Positions 16,625 to 23,174 of a DNA stretch of 44,249 bases are shown here, piece by piece. The stretch is from Acidobacteriota bacterium (GTDB lineage Bacteria > Acidobacteriota > JAAYUB01): assembly GCA_016935015.1 (NCBI GenBank), contig JAFGRT010000147.1, positions 1 through 44,249 of the forward strand, given 5' to 3'. The notes beneath the pieces were generated by a model. It was not told where the DNA came from, made no database searches, and saw nothing but the letters and a program-made list of their open reading frames with translations. Within the stretch, counting starts at the first letter, position 1; every line of letters begins with the position of its first letter. The position numbers were made by a program, and so were the translations under genes.

Positions 16625-17634
16625 ACCTGCGGCATCATCTGGGCAGCGCCCGGGCCATTCTGGCCGCCCGTTTCCGGGGCCGTCATGTTCCCCTCAGCGT
16701 CACCATGGCCGTGGCCGGCCGGTGCAATTACCGCTGCGCCTACTGCTCCCTCTGGACTGAACCGGTACCGCCTCTGCCCACCGATGAACTCCTCGGGCTG
16801 ATTGATGGACTGGCCCGGGCCGGGATGCAGCGGATCGGCTTCTCCCAGGATGAACCCTTGCTGCGGAAGGATATCGGGCGCATCATCGACCACTGCAAGC
16901 AACGGGGTCTGTACGTCACCCTGGGCAGCAACGGCGCTCTGGTGACGGCCCGCCTGGCGGAGATACGGGAACTGGACGTGCTGGTCCTGTCGCTGGACGG
17001 CCCGCGGGAAATTCACGACCGTCATCGGGAACCCGGTGCCTATGAACGGGTGATGGACGCCCTGGCCGCGGCCCGCGCCGCCGGGCTGACCGTATGGATC
17101 ACCACCGTCCTGACCCGGTTCAATCTCCGGCACATCCCCTGGCTGCTGGAGACGGCCGCCCGACATGAGGTCAGGATCGCCTTTCAGCTCCTCTATCACC
17201 TGGATCATGAGGCGACCAGCCACCCGGAACTTCTGCCGGACGCAACGGATTACCAGGCCGCCCTGGAAACCGTCCGCCGGGCCCAAAAAAGGGGGGCACC
17301 GGTGATCAATTCTCCGGCCCAGATTGACTTTTTAAAACGCTGGCCCGATTACGGCGACCCGCTCTGCAGTAATCTAACGCCTGACTCGCTCGCCTTGCGC
17401 TGCTGGGGCGGGCGCCTCTTCCTTCATCTGGAGCCGAACGGTGATGTATACCCCTGTTCGCAGCTGGTGGGCCGGCCCCTCAATGTCCGCACCCACAATC
17501 TGCAGGCGGCCATGGCCAATGCGGCCCGGCAGGCATGTCCCACCTGTTGTCTCGGCGGGGATTATGTAGAATACAACCTGCTGTTCGGCCTGCATCCCGG
17601 CTGCCTGTGGAATGCCCTGCGGGTGACCCGGTAG
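16621..17634 (+). CDS. Radical SAM protein with a non-canonical SAM-binding motif
   Basis: This 337-residue protein carries CNYRCAYC (Cys35, Cys39, Cys42), so a radical SAM [4Fe-4S] cluster is expected. Where most relatives have GGEP, it reads SQDEPLL (residues 75-81). The acidic residue is kept but both glycines are replaced. Downstream are LSLDGPREIHD, typical of the barrel, and a C-terminal cysteine group (YPCSQLVG, CPTCC) that could bind an auxiliary cluster. The ATG overlaps the aminotransferase stop. It is the last gene of the CapK-DegT-radical SAM operon and ends about 150 bases before the convergent sthA. The two radical SAM proteins of this locus are only distantly similar, so this is not a recent duplication. 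Confidence 0.88.
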   Translation: MNLRHHLGSARAILAARFRGRHVPLSVTMAVAGRCNYRCAYCSLWTEPVPPLPTDELLGLIDGLARAGMQRIGFSQDEPLLRKDIGRIIDHCKQRGLYVTLGSNGALVTARLAEIRELDVLVLSLDGPREIHDRHREPGAYERVMDALAAARAAGLTVWITTVLTRFNLRHIPWLLETAARHEVRIAFQLLYHLDHEATSHPELLPDATDYQAALETVRRAQKRGAPVINSPAQIDFLKRWPDYGDPLCSNLTPDSLALRCWGGRLFLHLEPNGDVYPCSQLVGRPLNVRTHNLQAAMANAARQACPTCCLGGDYVEYNLLFGLHPGCLWNALRVTR

Positions 17635-17782
17635 CGATCATCGACCGGCGGACGGTGGAGCCTATCGCGGAGCATGGGCCGGTGGCCGCAGGGGGGGGGC
17701 GGGCCTTTGGCCTCTTGTCCGGATACATTTTCCACTAACGGAAGAATGGCGCGGCGACGGAGAGCGCCGGCCGATGACGGCG

Positions 17783-19186
17783 TCAGATGGCGCCGATCCG
17801 GTTCAGGCCGTTCAAAGCGGCGACCCGGTATGCCTCGGCGAAAGTGGGATAATTCATGGTGGTGTTGACAAAATGCAGCAGCGAGTTGGACAGGCCCACG
17901 TCAGACATGACCATCTGCCCCACGTGAACCAGCTCGGCGGCCTGATAGCCGAAACAGTGTATCCCCAGGACTTCCAGGCTGTCCCGGTGAAACAGGATCT
18001 TGAGCATACCCGTCAAATGACCCGTGATCTGCGAGCGGGCGATATTGCGAAAAAAGGCATGACCGACCTCGTACGGAATTTTCTCTTCGGTCAGCGTCTT
18101 CTCCGATCGGCCCACGGTGCCGATTTCGGGGATGGTATAGATGCCGGTGGGAATGAACTCGTTGGGCTTGTATTTCTGGCAGCCATAGACGATGTGGGTG
18201 CCGGCCATCAGCCCCTGGTCATAGGATGTGCTGGACATGGCCGGGTAGCCGATGACGTCGCCCACGGCATAGATGTGCGGCACCGCGGTCTGGTAGTTTT
18301 CATTGACCTGGATGTGGCCGCGGTCGTTAACTTCCACCCCGATCCGGTTCAGGCCCAGGCCGTAGGAATTGCCGCTGCGGCCGGCGGCCCAGAAAAACAG
18401 GTCACTGATGATGGCTTTGCCGGACTTCAGATGGCTGACGACATGATCGTCGTGGTAATCAAGGCGGTCGAAAATCTCATTGTTGCGGATAATGGTCCCC
18501 TGTTCCCGCAGGTGGTAGCTGAGGGCTTCGCTGATCTCCTCGTCCAGGAACGGCAGCAGGCGGGGAGCCATGTTGATCAGGTTAACCTTGATGCCCAGAT
18601 GACGAAAGGCCGATGCGTATTCGCAACCCACGACCCCGGCACCCAGAATGGTGATGGAGCGGGGCAGCTCGGTCATGGTGAGGACCGTATCGCTGTCCAT
18701 CACCCGCGGATGGCTGAAATCCACATGCTTGGGCCGGTAGGGGATGGAGCCGGTGGCAATCACGAACGCCCTGGCCCTCAACTTCAGCGGCTCATTGCCG
18801 GCCTGCAGGACTTCCACGTGCTGCGAGTCGATGAAATTGGCCCAGCCGCTGATGATTTCGATATTGTTGCGGGCATAATAGCCTTCCCGCTCCCGGACCT
18901 GCATCCGCACCACATCGGCCATGCCTTCCAGCATGACCTTGTAGTCCACTCGCCGGGTCGTCTGGATGGCCTGAAAGAAGCGGTTCTGGCGGGCCTCCAC
19001 CAGTTGTTCCACCATGTAAATCAGCGCTTTGCTGGGAATCGTTCCCGAATGGGTGCACACGCCGCCCACCTGGGTGTGGGCCTCGACCACGCCGACGCTC
19101 TTCCCCTCCTTGGCCAGCCGGATAGCGGCGCCCTCGCCCCCGGGCCCGCTTCCGATCACAACCACGTCGAACTCTCGCTGCTCCAT
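17783..19186 (-). CDS. sthA: Soluble pyridine nucleotide transhydrogenase SthA
   Basis: This 467-residue cytoplasmic flavoprotein reversibly transfers hydride between NADPH and NAD+, usually to drain excess NADPH. It has an N-terminal FAD-binding GSGPGGEGAA, a second dinucleotide fold ILGAGVVGCEYA, and a C-terminal dimerisation domain. The redox-motif region reads GGVCTHSGTIPSK: Cys44 is kept but the partner cysteine of lipoamide dehydrogenases is Thr49, the SthA signature. The ATG at 19186 gives the same length as the E. coli enzyme (466). A longer frame to 19543 runs into the promoter region. The gene is divergent from the nucleotidyl cyclase gene. Confidence 0.95.
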   Translation of the reverse strand: MEQREFDVVVIGSGPGGEGAAIRLAKEGKSVGVVEAHTQVGGVCTHSGTIPSKALIYMVEQLVEARQNRFFQAIQTTRRVDYKVMLEGMADVVRMQVREREGYYARNNIEIISGWANFIDSQHVEVLQAGNEPLKLRARAFVIATGSIPYRPKHVDFSHPRVMDSDTVLTMTELPRSITILGAGVVGCEYASAFRHLGIKVNLINMAPRLLPFLDEEISEALSYHLREQGTIIRNNEIFDRLDYHDDHVVSHLKSGKAIISDLFFWAAGRSGNSYGLGLNRIGVEVNDRGHIQVNENYQTAVPHIYAVGDVIGYPAMSSTSYDQGLMAGTHIVYGCQKYKPNEFIPTGIYTIPEIGTVGRSEKTLTEEKIPYEVGHAFFRNIARSQITGHLTGMLKILFHRDSLEVLGIHCFGYQAAELVHVGQMVMSDVGLSNSLLHFVNTTMNYPTFAEAYRVAALNGLNRIGAI

Positions 19187-19225
19187 TACGCCCCGTCTCC
19201 CGCTGATATCCACCCGATGGCTCCC

Positions 19226-19254
19226 ATTATACAATGGCCCCTCATCCAATAAAA
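19226..19254 (-). promoter_or_regulatory. Candidate promoter for sthA
   Basis: On the minus strand a perfect TATAAT (complement of 19226-19231) lies 40 bases before the sthA ATG. A T-rich but poorly matching -35 (TTTTAT) lies 17 bases further upstream. The -10 is strong and the -35 weak. Together with the cyclase -10 at 19414 it accounts for the gene-free 19187-19530 interval. Confidence 0.45.
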
Positions 19255-19413
19255 GCAATAGGTAGGATGAACAACCGGTGACTGGCGATTCCCTTTTCTG
19301 GTCGTCGGCTGACCGCCCCGGTCCGGACGGTCGGACCCAGGACTTCCGGCCTGGCCAGGGTCGCCGGTGGCGATGGATCCGGATCCCCTGGTGTAAAAGA
19401 GCGCTGGTTTGGA

Positions 19414-19419
19414 TATAAT
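19414..19419 (+). promoter_or_regulatory. Candidate -10 element for the cyclase gene
   Basis: A perfect TATAAT at 19414-19419 lies about 110 bases before the cyclase start. The -35 region (around GTGTAA, 19391-19396) matches consensus poorly, which may mean that an activator is needed. Confidence 0.4.
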
Positions 19420-19530
19420 GCAGGCGATGTTTTTGAAAAGACCAGGCCGGCGGAGGTTTCATCGTCTTTGAGACTGACGGAGCCACCGCCGGGCGAGTGT
19501 CCCGCCAATGGCGGCATCGGGCGAATGTGT

Positions 19531-20664
19531 ATGACACGAACAAACCGACGATCCACTCTGGGGGAGCGGCTCTCGCGGCGTTTTTATCGCTGGCTGGCTC
19601 CCGATGTGGCCGATCTCACGCATCTCCGCCGGGTGTACTTCGGCGTCAAGTCCCGCATTCTTTTTCGTCTGGCCCTGTTGTTGCTGCCGTTGCTGGCCGG
19701 TGCCACCGGGTTGGTCTATTATTTCGACCGGCAAGGAATCCCCCTGGCCGAAATGGCCGGGCCGCTGGATGCATGGAACCCGATCGCCGACGGTTTCGGG
19801 ACCACCGGTTTCTTCCTGGTGCTGTCGGCGGCGGTACTGGTGGTGGTCTTCGTGACGTTTGGCTGGTTGCTGCGCGGCGTGGTACAGAACCTGAAAAAAC
19901 TGGAGCAGGGTGCCTTGCAGATGGCGCGCGGCAATTTCGACAAGCTTATTGAGATCGAAAGCCGGGACGAATTGGGGCGATTGGCGGATATCCTTAATTC
20001 CATGGCCGGCGACGTGCTCGAAAAGGAATCCATGAAGAGTTTCTTTTCCCTCTCCGCCCGCAGCATGATCCGCAGCACCCAGAGTGCCGGTGAAAAAATC
20101 GCTCCGGGCACGGTGCAGCGGCGGGAGATGAGTTTTCTGTTCACCGATGTGCGGGATTTCACCGCTTTCGCCGAGGTGAACGACCCGGAGGTGGTCATCG
20201 ATACGCTGAACCTGTATTTCCGGACCCAGTATGACATCATCCGGCGGCACCGCGGCGATGTGGACGATTATGTGGGTGACCAAATCATGGCCCACTTCAC
20301 TGGTCGGGACCATCGGCTACGGGCCTGTCAGACCGCCGTGGCCCTGATGGCCGAAATGGAAGAATTCAACGCGGCGCGGCGAGCCCGGGGCCTGTCGACA
20401 TTCGAGGTCGGCGCCGGTGTGCATTCAGGCGTGGTGGTGACGGGCAACGTGGGCACCTCCCGGCGGATGGATTTTGCCTGCATCGGCGATGCGGTGAATG
20501 CCACGGCTCGCTTGTGCGCCCTGGCGGCGGCTGGGGAGATCCTTGTTTCGCGGGAGCATATGCGGGGTTTCGCCGACCGTTGCCGGTTGGGACGGGAAAT
20601 GGGTTTAAGCCTCAAGGGAAAAAAGGAAAAGTTTGTCGCCATGCGGCTGTTCGATATACAATAA
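19531..20664 (+). CDS. Membrane class III nucleotidyl cyclase homologue, altered substrate residues
   Basis: This protein of about 377 residues has two membrane helices (roughly 43-66 and 92-115), a HAMP domain with RDELGRLADILNSM, and a C-terminal class III cyclase domain. Both metal-binding aspartates are present (FTDVRDF; VGDQIMA). The Asn and Arg that stabilise the transition state are also present, in AVNATARL. However, the position that normally holds the adenine-recognising Lys (as in MDKYIGD) is Asp (VDDYVGD), and the second base-reading position (Thr in DYTVIG) is Ala (DFACIG). Catalysis looks possible, but the nucleotide used cannot be assumed to be ATP. I use ATG 19531, which has GGGCG about seven bases before it; ATG 19525 and an upstream TTG are alternatives. 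A cyclic-nucleotide-binding-fold gene follows after 96 bases. Confidence 0.88.
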   Translation: MTRTNRRSTLGERLSRRFYRWLAPDVADLTHLRRVYFGVKSRILFRLALLLLPLLAGATGLVYYFDRQGIPLAEMAGPLDAWNPIADGFGTTGFFLVLSAAVLVVVFVTFGWLLRGVVQNLKKLEQGALQMARGNFDKLIEIESRDELGRLADILNSMAGDVLEKESMKSFFSLSARSMIRSTQSAGEKIAPGTVQRREMSFLFTDVRDFTAFAEVNDPEVVIDTLNLYFRTQYDIIRRHRGDVDDYVGDQIMAHFTGRDHRLRACQTAVALMAEMEEFNAARRARGLSTFEVGAGVHSGVVVTGNVGTSRRMDFACIGDAVNATARLCALAAAGEILVSREHMRGFADRCRLGREMGLSLKGKKEKFVAMRLFDIQ

Positions 20665-20760
20665 GGACCGGCGCGAATCCCGATGGGCCTCCGGCCGCAG
20701 TCCAATCTCGGGGTAGCGGGAGTCCGCCGGGGAATTCGTGGGGAAGGGAGCTGAACAAAA

Positions 20761-21243
20761 ATGTTGCCTGAAGAGACCATCACCTGTCTCGGCCGAACCC
20801 GGGTTTTCTCGGGGATGGAGTATCCGGATCTGAGGACCGTCAGCCGGTTCGCGCAGGTGCGGAAATTTGGACCGGAAGACGTAATCATCGCCGAGGGGCA
20901 GAAGGCCGGCGCGCTCTTTATTGTTTTGTCCGGCGAAGTCAGGGTGAAGCTCTTTCGGGGCAAGCAGGCCCGGGAGCAGGCGCGTTTCACCGATGTCGAT
21001 CTGAACGTTCTCGGACCGGAGGATTGTTTCGGAGAATACTCCCTCATCGACCACAAGCCGGCATCCGCCACCGTCATGGCCGTCGCTGACACGACGGTCT
21101 TTGAACTCACCCGCCCCAATTTTGAAAATCTGGTGGCCGGCAACGACCGCATCGCCCGCATCATTTACGGCAACCTGCTGCAAATCCTGATCGAGCGGTT
21201 GCGAAAGAAAGACCAGGAACTGGACCTCAGCTTCGGCATGTAG
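20761..21243 (+). CDS. Cyclic-nucleotide-binding-domain protein lacking the phosphate arginine
   Basis: This 160-residue stand-alone CNB-fold protein shows the beta-roll pattern VIIAEGQKAGALFIVLSGEV and a phosphate-binding cassette region reading FGEYSLIDHKPASATV. In cAMP- and cGMP-binding members that cassette ends in P-R-S/T-A, with the Arg holding the cyclic phosphate. Here it is P-A-S-A. No DNA-binding domain follows; the C-terminus is one helical segment (LLQILIERLRKKDQELDL). It may therefore bind another ligand, act without one, or work by protein contact. It lies 96 bases after the cyclase gene on the same strand with no obvious promoter between, so the two are probably one operon. The ATG at 20761 follows GGGAGCTGAACAAAA, a clear ribosome-binding site. 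Confidence 0.85.
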   Translation: MLPEETITCLGRTRVFSGMEYPDLRTVSRFAQVRKFGPEDVIIAEGQKAGALFIVLSGEVRVKLFRGKQAREQARFTDVDLNVLGPEDCFGEYSLIDHKPASATVMAVADTTVFELTRPNFENLVAGNDRIARIIYGNLLQILIERLRKKDQELDLSFGM

Positions 21244-21448
21244 GTCTCCCGGGTCTCACCGATCCTGATTTCTCCCTTTCCCTGCCGTGGCTGTCGACGC
21301 CCGCCCTTCGCCCGGCAGCGGTGCCTGTTTGTCGGGCATATGGGGGGAATCTCTCCGGCCACCCACGGCACGGTGAACGATTCCGGCCGTAACGGACCAT
21401 CACCTCCCGGCCCGGGGGCCTGTGGCATCACAACCATGATCTGACCCA

Positions 21449-21477
21449 TTTACAGCCGGCGCATTGTCGGCTATCAT
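21449..21477 (+). promoter_or_regulatory. Sigma-70-type promoter upstream of wecE
   Basis: TTTACA (21449-21454) and TATCAT (21472-21477) are 17 bases apart, each five of six to consensus. The predicted start near 21484 gives an untranslated leader of about 210 bases before the GTG at 21696. The rest of the gene-free 21244-21695 interval shows no gene or clear terminator. Confidence 0.5.
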
Positions 21478-21695
21478 GTCCTGCGCGCTTAACGCGGAAC
21501 GATCCGAACATGGGAACCCGGCTGGCGATGACCACCTGCCTTGCCGGCGGAGCGAGGGCTCCGGACGTTCCGTTCTGCGCACCGCGTTCGAGGGACACCC
21601 GCGACAGGACGGGCTGCGGCTTGCCCGCGCCGGTCCATCGCCCGCTCCCTGTGGCCAGCAGCCGGACGCGCCAGCCGGAATATCAGGGAGGCCCG

Positions 21696-22847
21696 GTGAA
21701 TCTCGTCAACATCCCTTTCAACCGCCCCACGCGGACCGGCCGGGAGCTGGAACACCTGGTCGCCGCCATCGAAAACGGACACCTGTCGGGCGCCGGGCCC
21801 TATACCCATCGCTGTCAGCAATGGCTGGCGGATACATTGGCCGTGCCCCGGGTTTTCCTGACCACATCGGCGACCCATGCCCTGGAGATGATGGCTCTCT
21901 TGCTGGAGATCCGCCATGGCGATGAGGTGATTCTGCCATCGTTTGCCTTCGTCAGTCTGGCCAACGCCTTCCTGCTGTTCGGCGCCCGGCCCGTGCTGGC
22001 GGATGTGCATGAGGATACGCTCAACCTGGATGAACGGTGCGTGACAGAGCTCATCACGTCTCGCACCCGGGCTGTCTTCGCGCTTCATTACGCAGGGATG
22101 CCTTGCGAAATGAAGGAATTGACAGAAATCTGCCAGTCGCGGCGGATCGACCTGCTCGAAGACCTGGCCCATGGTCTGCTGGCCGCATACGGGGGCCGGG
22201 CGCTGGGCACGTTCGGCCGGATGGCGGCCCTGAGTTTCCACCAGACCAAGATCCTGACCTGCGGCGAAGGCGGCGCCCTGCTGCTGAACGACGAGTCACT
22301 GGCCGACCGGGCGGCGGTCCTGCTGGAGAAGGGGACGGATCGATTCTCCTTTCTGCGGGGTGAGGTGGACAAATACACCTGGGTCGATATCGGCTCCAGT
22401 TATACGCCGGCGGACCTGCTGGCGGCGTTCCTCTGGGCCCAGCTGGAGGAGGCGGAAGCCATCCAGCAGCGTCGCTGTCGCTGTTGGGAGTATTACTATC
22501 GGCAGTTCCGGCAGGCCGCCGTGGAGAAGTACGGCGCGCGGCTGCCCGGATGGCCCGCCCATTGCCGGCACTCGGCCGGAGTGTTTTACCTCCTTTGCCC
22601 GTCCGAGACGTGTCGTGAAGCCGTGAAGAACTACCTGGCCTCCCGCGGCATACAGGCCACGTTTCACTATATCCCGCTGCATCTTTCCCGGATGGGCCGT
22701 CGCCTGGGCTATAAACCCGGCGATTTGCCCGTGACGGAGGATGTCGCCGGCCGCATCCTGCGGCTGCCCCTGTTCGATGGGCTGACGACGGATGAGCAGG
22801 ATCGGGTAATCCATGGCGTGATGACCGCCCTGGCGCGCGGCGGGTGA
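21696..22847 (+). CDS. wecE: dTDP-4-amino-4,6-dideoxygalactose transaminase, WecE-type
   Basis: This 383-residue PLP-dependent sugar aminotransferase is close in layout to E. coli WecE (376 residues), which makes dTDP-Fuc4N for enterobacterial common antigen. Shared landmarks by eye are an N-terminal IPFNRP, RCQQWL, GDEVILPSFAFVSLANAF, HYAGMPCEM, ALGTFG, the Schiff-base Lys185 in LSFHQTK, CGEGGALL, VDKYTWVDIGSSY, and a late FHYIPLH. The GTG at 21696 has GGGAGG about five bases upstream, and the protein then starts where WecE does. A longer open frame to 21510 is judged spurious. The usual sugar-nucleotide neighbours (RmlA, RmlB, FdtA or WecD) are absent from this window, so the glycan it serves is unknown. 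Confidence 0.9.
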   Translation: MNLVNIPFNRPTRTGRELEHLVAAIENGHLSGAGPYTHRCQQWLADTLAVPRVFLTTSATHALEMMALLLEIRHGDEVILPSFAFVSLANAFLLFGARPVLADVHEDTLNLDERCVTELITSRTRAVFALHYAGMPCEMKELTEICQSRRIDLLEDLAHGLLAAYGGRALGTFGRMAALSFHQTKILTCGEGGALLLNDESLADRAAVLLEKGTDRFSFLRGEVDKYTWVDIGSSYTPADLLAAFLWAQLEEAEAIQQRRCRCWEYYYRQFRQAAVEKYGARLPGWPAHCRHSAGVFYLLCPSETCREAVKNYLASRGIQATFHYIPLHLSRMGRRLGYKPGDLPVTEDVAGRILRLPLFDGLTTDEQDRVIHGVMTALARGG

Positions 22848-22980
22848 ATCGGGTGGGGGCTCAGGCGGCGAGGAAAGGGGGCGCCTCGCCCATCCGCCAT
22901 GCACGCCCGAAGCACTCCCGCGTTCACTGGCCGCTGCCAGGGAGCGATGCGGTGAGCCGGGCGATGTCTGGCACGGAAGC

Positions 22981-23009
22981 TGGACCGCTTCTCCGCATTC
23001 TGCTACAAT
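22981..23009 (+). promoter_or_regulatory. Extended -10 promoter upstream of mutS
   Basis: TACAAT at 23004-23009 is preceded by TGC, an extended -10. TGGACC lies 17 bases upstream at 22981-22986, four of six to consensus. The predicted start near 23016 leaves a leader of about 160 bases. The 327-base gap between wecE and mutS holds no other recognisable feature. Confidence 0.5.
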
Positions 23010-23174
23010 GTGGCTTCCATCCTGGTAGGGCAACGGCGCTCGTCGACAGTCGCCAGCCTGCCGGTCTGCCGGCTCCCGCGGGCGGGCATCGGACGGCCGG
23101 TCAGCCGCCATCACCGGACAGGACGGGCGGTGACGGCCGATGGGCGGCCGGAGCACACGGTACGGAGACACGGC

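Noticed and set aside
17783-19186. Dihydrolipoamide dehydrogenase.
   Set aside because: The second redox cysteine is Thr, the signature of SthA, and no 2-oxoacid dehydrogenase genes are near.
17774-19252. A plus-strand frame of 492 codons opposite sthA.
   Set aside because: Shadow of a complete SthA; no motif, low complexity His/Gly/Asp content.
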